Source of the DNA: Rotaria socialis | Taxonomy: Eukaryota > Rotifera > Eurotatoria > Philodinida > Philodinidae | Length of the DNA: 64,000 nucleotides | Reading direction: 5' to 3' | NCBI GenBank assembly: GCA_905331475.1 | Contig: CAJNYU010004581.1 | Location: forward strand, 336,405-400,404 | Part shown: positions 13,087 through 24,235 of the stretch, piece by piece | How the letters are laid out: each line of letters opens with the position of its first letter | Position numbering within the stretch: the stretch's first letter is position 1 | Position numbers and translations under genes: made by a program | Notes under the pieces: generated by a model | Database searches by the model: none | The model's input: only the letters and a program-made list of their open reading frames with translations | Told to the model about the DNA's origin: nothing

Positions 13087-13721
13087 TTTCTATCGATAAA
13101 AAAATCCGAATAACAACCGTTTAATTGATATCTAGAATTATATAAAGAGAAGAAAACGACTAATGCAATGCTCTAAATGTTGTTGGCCTCATTTCATCAT
13201 ATGTGTATAAGGAGACACACACACACACACACACCCACATCTCCATAATCATTAAGCATCCTCCAACGAAAATATAATGTCACTCTCTTCCTTGCTTTTG
13301 CGTTCTGCATTCTATGACTGGTTATATCAAGTTTTTTAGAATCTAAAAATAATCGAGATGGCAGTAGATGTCAATACAAATCTTACACTAAACACATGCA
13401 GCAAATTGCTTGAGTTGTAGCAATCGTTAGTTTATTTCCTATTAAAATCTTATGCTGAAAACGTTTTAAGCGGAAAAAATGAATCGACTGAGAATAACTA
13501 GCAAATGATTGTGTCAATTCGTTGGAATTACTTTCACGTGATTAAGAAATGTCTATAATCGATTTTTCGTGTGATCGCCGGTAACTTCATTGGAGATCTC
13601 TGCTGCTTTCAATTACATTCTATATTTTATAAACTTAAATTGATAACTTTTCAAATTAAATACCTAGACAAAACTCTTGATTTTTCTTAAATTGAAATAC
13701 GAATAAAAACAACAACATTTA
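13087..13721. other. Intergenic with an AC microsatellite
   Basis: Region between the start of cysteinyl-tRNA synthetase and the stop of the fucosyltransferase, both on the minus strand. It contains an (AC)10 run at 13215-13234 and otherwise AT-rich sequence. It should hold the synthetase promoter, but no clear core element was recognised. Confidence 0.5.
13215..13234. repeat. (AC)n microsatellite
   Basis: Uninterrupted dinucleotide run of ten AC units, followed by an imperfect C-rich tail. Confidence 0.9.
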
Positions 13722-15425
13722 TTATCGTAAAAATTCATTTCTTCGAAACGATGGTGCAAATCTTTTCGTTGCTGCATTGTTTATATCTTTCTCTGTAAAA
13801 CTATAATTTTTTTGATCCAATAATTCGTGAAATACTTCCAATTGACATCGAGTAAATTCATAACTACGATACCAATTTCCTGAACGTTCCAATTTTTCAC
13901 CATTTTTATCAAATGTTGTTGGTGGTGGACATCCATAATCATCAAATTTAGCTTGATACTTTATTGTTGGGTCCTGTCGTGTTTTATGTATACGTTCACA
14001 TACAAGACATTCAAATTGATGAATAAAATTGCCGCGAACACGATCATTATGTATACCCCATTTACGTTCAGACATTGTTCGTGCCAAGAGTGTATCATTT
14101 GAAATGATTTGATACAGTTTAAAATGACGATAGGAATCATACATAGTATCGTTGACATTTAATTCATGTATAAAACGAGCTAACAGTTCAGGTGTCGTAA
14201 AATCAAGCATTGATATTGCTGAATGATTATCAGGAAGAAAATCCTATTTTGAAAAATAGACAAATACAATAGATTGTGATAAGAGATGTTTCTATCTACT
14301 TGAAATTGATCTGATCCATAGACTATTGGTACAGTACCAACTTTTAATGGACGCCAGAATTTTTCAGTTATATAATCAGTACATATCGCATTTTCAAAGG
14401 CCAATGTAAATTTATATTTACTAACAAGTTTTAATATTTCATCGTGTTCCATAGTTTCAACTGGATTTCTTAAACTACAAGACAAGACGAAAGATGTTTA
14501 ATATAAAAAGAAAACATTTTTATTCAATATTCTATATGTACATACTTCTCTGGTAAATCTTTATTATGTAAACAACCTCCATAGGAATCAACTTGAATAT
14601 ATTTCATTAATTCTTTAACATATAAATCCCGATCCGATGGTGTACTACAATCCGATTGGATATAGATGATTGGTGCTAAATTTTCAGTCGTTTGTAATTG
14701 TGTTTTTTCTTTAACATCAATTAGATATGTTTGATCTAATAAATCATCAATGGATGCTAACCACTGAGTTGTTAAAGGTAGATCGGAGTGACGTTTAAAT
14801 GTTGCTGTATGATTAAACATATTCATTATAGATTCAAATGAAAATGCATAATTATTTTTTGGTGATTCTTCATGAATCAATGACCATTGTTCATGGTCAT
14901 GACGTGGCAACGGTAAATCATATAAACGAAAACTAGTACCATAGAAAAGAAATGCAGAAAATTGTTTATTATCACGATATTTTCGTATATTGGATATAAA
15001 ACATCGTGCTTGGTTATTATTATTACACCGTGTATACGAGCCTGTGTCATATGTAAATGGTGTCCACCAGACAAGAATAGGTACACTTATATTTGCTGCT
15101 GAAAAATATTCGTCTTCTTTGTCTTTAACATCTATTAAAAATAATTATAACTGAAAAAAAACAATTTATCATGTTGAAAAAGATTTACAATCAGTTAAAA
15201 TAGATTTATCAAGTCGACCACGAGTTTCTGTAATATAAACTGTACCAATAGGTTCCCCATCATCATCAATATATCGCTTAAGAGAGTGAAAGTATAATGC
15301 GGCAAACTTATTCATTCTATGCAAAACTTACCAAATGATAGAAGAAAAAATAGATTAAAATTAATAATAGAACCAATAAGATAATATTAAAACTATAATT
15401 TATAGAAATAAAACTTATGACAATA
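13722..15425 (-). CDS. GT10 fucosyltransferase, FUT10/FUT11 type (5' end unresolved)
   Basis: Exons read: 13722-14243, 14300-14474, 14546-15131, 15189-15276 and a 5' exon ending at 15332, in frame. The last encodes a membrane span (leucine/isoleucine-rich, about 15345-15405), giving the usual type II Golgi/ER layout. GT10 hallmarks are LAFENAICTDYITEKFWRPL and VPIVYG. The segment EQWSLIHEESPKNNY is typical of the FUT10/11 branch, now described as protein O-fucosyltransferases acting on EMI domains; substrate here is inference. The C-terminus is Cys-rich (CLVCERIH). The first codon is uncertain: in frame upstream of the membrane span lies a TAG (15428-15430), and the nearest in-frame ATG (15478) is beyond it. 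A first exon farther upstream, or a broken start, are both possible. Confidence 0.85.
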
Positions 15426-15973
15426 GACTAATTAATAGGACAATAACGAAAACAATACCAACGAACTTGAAATTTCATTATAAATATTTCAAATACATGA
15501 AAGACACATTTAGGTAGCAGACAATAGAATGTATTATAAAATCGTTCGAATACCGATTGTTGAGAATTTGGCCAGATGCTTGTAAAAGTATTATGATATT
15601 TAATTGGCTCTATGTATTTTATTTTAATAGGAACGAAGTTCTTATCATTTTGATTCAAAATATCAAAAAGATGAATCTGATATAAAATGTTTGTATTTTG
15701 TTTCAATACACTTCCTGTCTTTTCTAAGCATTGACTAACAGGTAACAGTAAATCATAGATAATTGTAAATCGACGTCTAACGTTATCTATCGTTAGCTCC
15801 AATAACTAGATGATGTAATAGACCATTCATATAAACGTGGAACCATCTGGATGGACCTGATGCGTATATACATTTTGATTTATTATGTCATTATTAATTT
15901 TATTATGAATAATTTATTGAATTAAATCAAACTAAAACATAATATATTAGTTCATTTTTAATAGATTCTAATC

Positions 15974-16546
15974 ATGTGCCTAGACGATGGTTGTGATGAT
16001 CTTCTCTGCTGTCTGTGCGTGCCATTAGCTGCTCTCTGCTGTTGTATGTATTCTAAAATGTGAAAACAGAACACAAAAATCTTCTTTTCTTTTTTCTTTT
16101 AGGCAAGTGCTGTGTAAATATTTTCAATTGCTGTTTATTTTTGACAAAAATTTTTAATTTTTCTAGAAGGATATGATGGGCTCAAATTCGGGTAATAATC
16201 AAGCACCAACCGCTGTGTATGTCCTTTTTTTACATGACTGATAACAAATCTCTATTGCTTTTAATTTTCATTCAGTTATTATCAACAACCAGCTGGATAT
16301 GTTCCAACAGGAGGAGTTTATGGACCACAAGGTTATGGTCCACCTCCTCAAAACCAACCAGTATATTATCCGGGAGGTGCTCAACCTTATTATCCGCCTC
16401 CAAATCAGCAACCACGTTATCCACCACCAAATCAACAACCAGGCTATCCACCATACAACCAAGGAAACTATTATCCACCACAACCAGGATATGGTGGCGG
16501 TGCACCACCCCCTTACATTAACCAACAACCGAACCCTTACAAGTAA
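15974..16546 (+). CDS. Small Cys-rich, Pro/Tyr/Gln-rich protein
   Basis: Four exons: 15974-16043, 16103-16113, 16167-16216 and 16276-16546, total 402 nt (133 aa). The second is an 11-nt microexon that keeps the frame and adds to a cysteine cluster. The N-terminus (MCLDDGCDDLLCCLC, then more Cys) has about nine cysteines in 27 residues and could be palmitoylated; that is inference. The rest is a low-complexity tail of YPPPNQQP-like repeats with PPPY, which can bind WW domains. A polyadenylation signal AATAAA follows near 16669. I do not recognise a named family; the pattern resembles small Cys-rich membrane-anchored proteins. Confidence 0.7.
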
Positions 16547-16746
16547 AAATAAAACTAAAACGAATTCGTTGCAATGAATATATGAATGAACAGATACAAA
16601 TATTTATTCTTATTTTTTCGTTTATGGTTCACTTTTATGTACTATATTATATACACTTCACGAATGAAAATAAATACTTAACGAATGCTTTAATTTGTTT
16701 TATTTTAACTCTTTCTGTTTTTTCATTGGTTATACAAAAGGAAAAA

Positions 16747-17244
16747 TTATGAATATGAATAGTTATAGGTTTGTGTTGGTTGTTGCTGTTGTATTGAATA
16801 ATTCAATGAGCTATCTGTATTCATCATCCATGGTATTGGTTGAATGGATAAAGTATCAGCTCGTTTAGCTCGAAGACGAGCTTGTCGTCGTCGAAAATCC
16901 CCACGAATAAATGCATCGAGTGCAGCTGGATGTATACCCCAATAGTAACCACGACCATTTTCAGATTTTTGTTGTCGAATAAAGCATTCATTTAGTGATA
17001 AATTATGTCTGATAGAATTTCTCCATGCTTTACTTTGTAATGTTCCATAATAGGGATATTCATTTAAAATCCATTCGTATATGTCGACAAGTAACATTTG
17101 ATAATTCGACGAAGATAGTATAGCACGAGCAATAAGTGCAACATAAGATTCTTGAGGTTTAGTTAATGATTTAACTGTTTTATGAGAACAGAAATCTTGA
17201 CTTGATGGACTTGGACTAAAATAACCGCTGTCTTGTGGATTCAT
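16747..17244 (-). CDS. Forkhead transcription factor, FoxQ2-like
   Basis: Single-exon gene of 165 aa. The forkhead DNA-binding domain spans about residues 29-120: KPQESYVALIARAILSS, an ILNEYPYY wing-helix segment, then WRNSIRHNLSLNECF (recognition helix) and NGRGYYWGIHP. The motif GDFRRRQARLRAKR after the domain matches FoxQ2-type proteins best; FoxQ2 acts in anterior patterning in many invertebrates. N- and C-terminal regions are unusually short, the C-terminus ending in Gln/Tyr/Ser-rich sequence. No EH1 repressor motif is obvious. It is divergently arranged with the aldo/keto reductase gene, 396 bp apart. Subfamily assignment is tentative; forkhead identity is certain. Confidence 0.92.
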   Translation of the reverse strand: MNPQDSGYFSPSPSSQDFCSHKTVKSLTKPQESYVALIARAILSSSNYQMLLVDIYEWILNEYPYYGTLQSKAWRNSIRHNLSLNECFIRQQKSENGRGYYWGIHPAALDAFIRGDFRRRQARLRAKRADTLSIQPIPWMMNTDSSLNYSIQQQQPTQTYNYSYS

Positions 17245-17573
17245 TACTCTATGAAAAGAAAACGTTTGAAATAATGTGTGAATCGATATCTTCTTATTTT
17301 ACCTTGAAATAATAATAATAAAAATGTATTGTATTTCACTCTTTTTAATCGTTCATATATAGATTCTCTCTTTCTCTCTTCTGGGATGAATGATGATGAT
17401 GAATTGTACAAAATTGATTAATGATATCGCTCGATAGGTAACAGTTTGTATAAGAATTTATGTTGTTCTCGCTTATTACAAATATGAATTGTCGGTAGGG
17501 GGTAAGGTGTTATCGACATGCTGATCAATGATCAGCTCATATATGATCACTTCCAAGCTGCCGTGTGATTTTT

Positions 17574-17604
<31 letters not shown>

Positions 17605-17640
17605 TTTTTAAATATCGGTTTAGATTTTTCTTTATTCTAG
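17245..17640. other. Divergent intergenic region with CT microsatellite
   Basis: This 396-bp spacer separates the start codons of the forkhead gene (leftward) and the reductase gene (rightward) and should contain both promoters. A pyrimidine tract with (CT)11 lies at 17579-17600, about 40 bp before the reductase ATG, probably in its 5' leader. Confidence 0.6.
17579..17600. repeat. (CT)n microsatellite
   Basis: Eleven CT units inside a longer pyrimidine tract immediately upstream of the aldo/keto reductase start codon. Confidence 0.9.
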
Positions 17641-18781
17641 ATGGCTTCAAGGTTGATTGCTACAAGTCTTACATCAACAGTTAAACTTAATGATGGTGTA
17701 ATTATGCCCTTATTTGGACTTGGAGTTTATCAAGTTGATAATAATTGTATGCGAGATTAATTTTTAAGATTAGAAAATTTGACTTGGAATTGTTTTTTCA
17801 AGGTCCAGATGTAGTTGCTGCAGCTATTAATCAAGGTTATCAATTAATTGATACAGCTGAATTCTATGCAAATGAAGATGGTGTTGGTAATGGAATAAAA
17901 CAAAGTGGAAAAAAACGTGAAGATATTTTTATCGTTTCAAAATGGTGGCCATCGTCTGAAGGAGCAAAAGGTGTAATCAAAACTCTTGATACCTGTTTAC
18001 AAAGGTTTCTTAGAAAACAATCTTTTAGTGTATTTTTTTCTAAAATATTCTTTGTAGTCTTCAGTCGAGCTATGTTGATTTATATCTTCTTCATGCACCA
18101 CAAGGTCGCCATTGTGCTGAAGCTTATCGAGCATTAATTGAAGCAAAAAAGCAAGGAAAGATAAGGTAAGAATAGTTTAATGAGTCATTAGCTTTTCGAT
18201 TATTTTCAAATATGATAGATCTTTAGGCGTTTCGAATTTTGGTGTAGTCCATTTAAAAGCTTTGGCTAAATTAGGTCTTGAGAAACCATCAGTTAATCAA
18301 ATTGAACTTCATCCATGGCAACAGAAAGAAGATATTGTTAATTATTGTCGTGAACATAATATTGTTGTAATGGGCTATTCGCCGTTGGCCAAAGGTCAAA
18401 AAATTCAAGATAAAACTATCGGTGGTATTGCAAACAAGTAGAATTACTCCTTTAAAAAAAGCATAAGCATAGGAATTATGTATGAAATTTTATTTTAGAC
18501 TATCAAAAACTCCTGCACAAGTATTAATTCGTTGGTCTGTTCAACATGGATTTATAACGATTCCTAAGACATCGCAAAAGTCAAGACTTCAATCAAACGC
18601 AGATGTATTTGACTGGTCAATTCCCGATGAAGATATGAAAGTATTGGTAAGAGAATAAAATTAATCTTATTCTCTATTGATTTAAAGGTGTATATATATA
18701 TAGGATGCACTTGGTAATACTCCGTGGTCATGTACATGGGATCCAACACATAATAGTTTAAAAGAAGCTGGTCTCGAATGA
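17641..18781 (+). CDS. Aldo/keto reductase
   Basis: Six exons: 17641-17746, 17803-18004, 18058-18165, 18219-18437, 18499-18646 and 18704-18781, giving 861 nt (286 aa) in frame. It is a cytosolic NAD(P)H-dependent reductase of carbonyl compounds with a TIM barrel. The catalytic tetrad is visible: Asp and Tyr in LIDTAEFYANE, Lys in VSKWWP, His in LLHAPQG. Later family landmarks are GVSNFGVVHL, NQIELHPW, GYSPLAKG and the cofactor-binding IPKTSQKSRLQSN. Length is slightly below the typical 300-320 aa. Introns are 50-60 bp. The exact substrate cannot be read from the sequence. Confidence 0.93.
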
Positions 18782-19533
18782 TTTAAAGCAATCAATGGTT
18801 GTGCTTTCTTTTCAAATCATTAAACATTGTATTTTCTTTTCTTTTGAACTAAAGATTGCAGTGGATTGACAGTGTTTTAATTAAAAATCTAATAGTTTAA
18901 ATTATTCAATCAGAGATGAATTTATTTTGATAACATTGCGTAAGATGCTCTTTTCATTTACAAGGCCAAAAATAAGTTACATCATACTAAAGGTCTTATC
19001 TTTTTTTCTTTGTATTCTAATAGTACGCTAAAAGGGACTTCAGTGAAAGTAACATATTGTTGTTAATATCAACCGGATGCTTCAATGAATTTAGATCAAA
19101 GTAATATAATAGAAAAAGTGTCCTATATAGAAAGATTAGCATGGTGCTCTCTCTTCAAGATTGATTTTATATCAATTACTTAAGCTCGTTTTGATGATTT
19201 TTAGTGATTCATGTAATAGCTTTCAACATACAATGAGACTTAGACTCACTATCGAAACCTAACGTTTTTAGTCGCAATTTTAAGATAAGAACAAAAAAGC
19301 TTTACGCTTATTCGAGGTGTGCGAAGTTTAAAAATATGACAATGAGCCGATATCAATAATTACATTTCAACCAATTGAAATAAATGTAAAGCGCGCCAAA
19401 TGTTTAGTAGATTCCTACAATACAATAAGATATTTATTTTAAGGAAACTTATCTGTTTGTTGACGCAGGTGATGTTCTTTGCTATTCCAATGCATATAAA
19501 GACAAAAATTTTGTATAAAAAACTATTATTAAA
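18782..19533. other. Intergenic, nothing assigned
   Basis: Spacer between two plus-strand genes. It holds AT-rich sequence with no domain, RNA gene or repeat that I can support. It must contain the reductase 3' end and the promoter of the sulfoxide synthase/methyltransferase gene. Confidence 0.5.
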
Positions 19534-22011
19534 ATGGGTAGTTCTAAGCATAATTATTCCATTGATCAATGCGACCATAACAATGAAGAAAATGATGTTC
19601 ATAGCACTAATTGGTGTAACAAATTCAATCAAATATGGGAACGTAGCGATTATCTTTTTGGTTTATTACGCTCATCCGATGATTTTTATCGGCAACCGAT
19701 TAAATTAAGATTGCCCTTGTTATTTTATCTTGGTCATTTACCGTGTTTTACTTGGGCACAACTGCAACATTTAGATGGTGTGAATAAAATTATTGATGCT
19801 TTATTCGATAAACTTTTTCAACGTGGCGTTGATCCAAATGTGCTAACAGGTGTTGTGAATCATGGACATTCAAGTAGATTTTCAATTAATGATGAAATAG
19901 AGAAAGAATATTGGCGAAGTTTTAGCGTTCAAAGTGTCGAGGAGTATAAAATCAAAGTACGTTCTGAAATTAAGAATGTTCTCATGAATGGTGATCTTAA
20001 ATTTGATGACTTGAATGCTTTAAATGTATTGAATATTGCTGTAGAACATGAAATGATGCATCAAGAAACATTAATATATTTATTTGCTCAATTACCGATT
20101 GAAGCATTTCGATCGGATATCAGCAATGAGAAAGATCTTCGACGACTTTGTGATGTTACGTCACCTTTACCAGAAAATCTTTGGATACCATTGCCAGGAG
20201 GACAATTATCATTGGGAAAACCATACAGTGAACAATTAGCAACATATTCATTTGGTTGGGATAATGAATTTCCTAGTGAACCAACATATGTTCCAAATTT
20301 CGAACTACAATCACATCCAGTTCGTATCGGTGATTTTCTTCAATTTGTCTTAGATAATGGCTATACAACAAAACAATGGTGGGATGACGATGCTTTTGAA
20401 TGGATTACTGAAACAAAACTATCTCATCCAACATCATGGAGTTATGATAATTCGTATCGTGTAAATTTCGTATTACAACGTGATATACCTATTGAAATTG
20501 TGCTTGATCATCCTGTTATTGTTAGTCAAATTGAAGCCAAAGCTTATTGTCGATGGTTATCAAATAAGACTGGTTCGGAAATTGATTTACCAACTGAAAT
20601 CGAATGGGTTTATGCTATGTGGGATTGGTCAAAATGCATACCTTTGGCTTTAGCGAGTGGTACTCATAATGCTAACTTTCGTCATTTACATACAGCACCC
20701 ATAAATAAGGGAACGAATAAAAGTTTACAATGGCAAGGATCGGCATTTGAATGGACTTCAAGTATATTTCGACCATTTACAGACTATCGTGGAAGTCTTC
20801 CTACTTATCCGGGTTATTCTGCAGATTTTTTTGATGACAGTCATTTTGTACTATTGGGTGGTTCGTTTGCTACTGATTTAAAATTAATTCGACGAACATT
20901 TCGTAATTGGTATCAAGATAAATATCGATATGTATTTGCAACATTCAGATGTGTTAAACGAAATGCACATACTGATCATCCCTTAACAACAGCTGATCAT
21001 GAAAAAATTGTTAGATTATTAAGTAATTCAAATCATCGTACAATTCCATCGGAATATTTCTACGATGCACAAGGTTCAGCTATTTATGAACAAATAACTT
21101 CACTGGATGAATATTATCTCTATAATCAAGAATTAAAATTGTTAGGAAAACGAGCTGATGATATCAGATCGACAATTCTTCAACATTCGAATATCCACAA
21201 TCGTTCATCACCGTCTAATATTCATATTATTGAACTTGGTTGTGGTGATGGTAGTAAAGTTGAAACATGGTTATCACCATGGATAAAATCAAAGGAAAAT
21301 ATTTCGGTTATTTATCATCCTGTTGATATATCACAACATGCCATTGATTCGCTTGTTCAACGGTTACAAAAAACAATGGGCGAAGATATTATTAAAGAAC
21401 ATGTCAATCCTATATGTTCAACATTTGATAAGATGTATACACATCTTAACAGCAACGAAATGGAAGTACAAGTTGTTATGTTACTCGGCAGTACTATTGG
21501 TAATTTCGCTTCGTATGATTCCAATCATATTAAATTTGGCGAAAGTTCACCTGCTATGAAACTAGTTCGTTCGGTTCGATCGAATTTGAAAATTGGAGAT
21601 TGGTTTATTTGTGCATTTGACCTCTGCAAGGCTACAAAAACAATGATTCAAGCATATAACGATCCGAAAGGTATTACTGCAGCGTTCAATTATAATCTCT
21701 TAATTCGCCTCAATCGTGAATTAAACTTTAATTTTAAAATCACAAATTTTCTACATTATGCAACATTTAATCCTCTATTACAACAAATGGAAAGTTGGTT
21801 GATTAGTACAAAACAACAAACAGTTAGTGATCAGAATGGTTTTTCATTGGAATTACAAGCTTATGAAGCCATACAAGTTGAAGTATCTGCAAAATATACT
21901 CCTCACGATATTCAAACATTGATAAGTAATAATTCTTTTAAAATTATCGAATGCTATACAACAGATGATCATTATTTGCCTTATGCTTTGTGTATGGCAC
22001 AAGCAGTCTAA
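19534..22011 (+). CDS. Sulfoxide synthase-methyltransferase fusion (EgtB-EgtD type, ergothioneine pathway)
   Basis: Intronless 825-aa enzyme. Residues 1-185 form a DinB-like helical domain with the iron-binding histidines expected of EgtB: H68 in YLGHL and H172/H176 in EHEMMH. Residues 215-475 are an FGE/sulfatase-modifying-like domain (FGWDNEFPSEP, FEWTSSIF, RRTFRNWY, FATFRCV), the non-haem iron sulfoxide synthase fold. Residues 500-825 are an EgtD-type histidine methyltransferase (DUF2260): ELGCGDG at 567-573 binds SAM, LGSTIGN at 651-657, and VEVSAKY at 782-788 carries the Glu and Ser that hold histidine in EgtD. Together these could turn histidine into hercynine and then its cysteine sulfoxide. 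Fungal Egt1 has the methyltransferase first; here it is last, as in OvoA, although the methyltransferase is EgtD-like. Absence of introns in 2.5 kb, beside intron-rich genes, suggests acquisition by transfer. A polyadenylation signal lies near 22125. Confidence 0.88.
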   Translation: MGSSKHNYSIDQCDHNNEENDVHSTNWCNKFNQIWERSDYLFGLLRSSDDFYRQPIKLRLPLLFYLGHLPCFTWAQLQHLDGVNKIIDALFDKLFQRGVDPNVLTGVVNHGHSSRFSINDEIEKEYWRSFSVQSVEEYKIKVRSEIKNVLMNGDLKFDDLNALNVLNIAVEHEMMHQETLIYLFAQLPIEAFRSDISNEKDLRRLCDVTSPLPENLWIPLPGGQLSLGKPYSEQLATYSFGWDNEFPSEPTYVPNFELQSHPVRIGDFLQFVLDNGYTTKQWWDDDAFEWITETKLSHPTSWSYDNSYRVNFVLQRDIPIEIVLDHPVIVSQIEAKAYCRWLSNKTGSEIDLPTEIEWVYAMWDWSKCIPLALASGTHNANFRHLHTAPINKGTNKSLQWQGSAFEWTSSIFRPFTDYRGSLPTYPGYSADFFDDSHFVLLGGSFATDLKLIRRTFRNWYQDKYRYVFATFRCVKRNAHTDHPLTTADHEKIVRLLSNSNHRTIPSEYFYDAQGSAIYEQITSLDEYYLYNQELKLLGKRADDIRSTILQHSNIHNRSSPSNIHIIELGCGDGSKVETWLSPWIKSKENISVIYHPVDISQHAIDSLVQRLQKTMGEDIIKEHVNPICSTFDKMYTHLNSNEMEVQVVMLLGSTIGNFASYDSNHIKFGESSPAMKLVRSVRSNLKIGDWFICAFDLCKATKTMIQAYNDPKGITAAFNYNLLIRLNRELNFNFKITNFLHYATFNPLLQQMESWLISTKQQTVSDQNGFSLELQAYEAIQVEVSAKYTPHDIQTLISNNSFKIIECYTTDDHYLPYALCMAQAV

Positions 22012-24235
22012 CAGCTCAAATCTATCTCTACATTTTTATTAGCTATTTTAGTTTTGCTGCTTTAATCATATTTTATTGTTTTGTTGTTTATTTTCTTGGC
22101 AATTTTGTGTTTATAATAGAATTAAAATAAAGATAATTGACTTTGTTTTATTGTTTCTCTTTTGAACTTAAATAAATAATCATGGTAGACATAAAATAAC
22201 GTGAATAAAATTATTGCTAGAAAGAAAATCTAGAATTATTTACTCTCAGAGGACATATCAATAATAGAGTTATCACGATAATGAAATCTTGTTTTCAAAT
22301 CCGACGCGATGAAAATTTACTTTATAAGACACAAAATATAGTTTACAAATCTTCAATCTGATACAATTGGGGACACATACGTCTGCTCTCCCAGTGAGTA
22401 TTAGCAATTTGTATTTTCATTATAATGATTTTTCTGTATGGTTTTACATTCATTTTCATCATGTTGAAGAAAGGATTGATGCAACATTAGATAATATTGT
22501 CTTACGCCTATAACTGAGATTTTGAGTGCAAATACTGGAATATAGTCGCCATTCTTCGTATACGTTAAATCCACGTTCAACTCTCAATATCACTAAATTA
22601 AGATGATTGGAAAGAAAACTGCTTGTGTTCAATGTTGTGTGTCATCTTATGAAAAGACAGTCGTTCATCTTTGAATAACTATTTTCAATTTGTTTATATG
22701 AAGAAATCAAATTAAGATTATTTGGTAATTTCAAGATCATCAAAACGATGACATCATTTTGTACTAATAGGATGACAAGTATTTTAATATTCATAATCGA
22801 AGAGATGTAAATAACATTTTCTACGCGAAAACTATGAATGGGCAAATGTAATCTTGTATTTTAATTATTTAATACTTACAGCGTAGCTAAAACTTTAGTG
22901 AGGTTAAATGATTTTATTTTCATTCTTATTTTACTAAAACAAAGTATTAACTATATTTTTTTTTGATTATTCCGTACATACGATCCAAATCAACGAATGT
23001 TCTTGCTATTATTTTCTGTCGTTAGCGTTGAATATTACTGACGGAAAGAACGTATTTTTGCTCTACGTGATATTGTCGTTCTTTGACGCTTTGTTGGAAA
23101 TAGTTTTTTGGACCTTTATTCAATTTTTCTAATGTACTCTGCTCTTGATTTTATGTAAGTACTCGTGTTACAGAAAAAGCAAGGGAGAACAGTACAGATG
23201 CTCGTTGCAGGCAAATAATCTTTAACGTAATCTCCAATATTTGCGTTTCACAAGCTCAAATATTGTAATAAGATATCGCGCTTTTGCTCTTTTATGCGGT
23301 GCAATCTATCTTTAAACTATTTCTTTTCGTGTAATTTTGAGTGAATAGCTAAAGAAATAAGACTAAAAACAAAGATATTTCTGTTTATATTCATATTATA
23401 TGAAAACCATATTTGAATATGCATGTATTCGTAATGAGACGAAACTTTTTCAAGCATGATTCATGAAAAAATGACTCAATTGAATTATTTCAACATCATC
23501 TTCTAACATGTACATTGTTAGGAAAGGCTTGAAACTTTAAAAACTCTTGAAAATGTTTTACAAAAATCATTAAAACATCACTTAGCACGTACATAAATGG
23601 AAAACTGGTTTTTCGATTTTTCTGTAGAGAAGATAAAAAGAGTATTTAGATAAGTGAGTGCAACTTTGTCAGCTTTGCAACGACCGTGAATAGGTATGAC
23701 TGCCAATGATAGTGAAGAAAGAAAGAAAAAATACTGATACTCATCACATCTGCGTATCGTCAGATCCTATTGGCACAAATTAGCTACTCAGAAAACACTA
23801 TTTTTTCGCTATGTATTGGTTTATGTGACTTTTCCGATGTTAAAAAGTCCAAATTATACTTTGAATTTTCGTATTCATTTGATGGCTTCATGATTTTGGT
23901 TTTATGTGTTATTTAGAAAAGCAGCCCAGAATCGCTTTTCATTTTTCTGTAGCAACGAGCAGTCTAGCTACAGCAGTAGTTTCTGTACTGGCTAACTGAT
24001 AAAAATCACTGAATTCTAGTACATCCATTCTATATCCGAACTGAATTTCTGTCAACTTCATAGAATATTAAAAAGAATTTACTTTTCAAAACGATAGTTG
24101 AGTCTTTATTATAGTTTGTTCTTTGTTTGAAGAAAAAGTTATCAAATAAACACTGTTATTTACATGAAATGTATATGTATATATCTATTTACAGAAAATA
24201 GAACTGACGCGACTAGTGAATGAATGGTCTCTTGT
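22012..24235. other. 2.2-kb gene-free stretch
   Basis: Between two convergent genes (fusion enzyme on plus, SOCS-box gene on minus). I found only short frames, no domains, no terminal repeats and no tandem array. The sequence is AT-rich throughout. Confidence 0.5.

Noticed and set aside
15313..15345. 15-nt intron between the membrane span and an ATG-like start at 15315
   Set aside because: Too short to splice. A 55-nt intron (15277-15331) with a good pyrimidine tract joins the same exons in frame.
15428..15802. Minus-strand ORF of 124 codons upstream of the fucosyltransferase
   Set aside because: It lacks an ATG at its start and any known motif, and ends with a TAG before the membrane span. 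It may be chance or old 5' sequence, so no gene was called.
16219..16577. Several overlapping ORFs on both strands rich in Trp or Ser/Thr
   Set aside because: These are shadows of the Pro/Tyr/Gln repeat exon in other frames.
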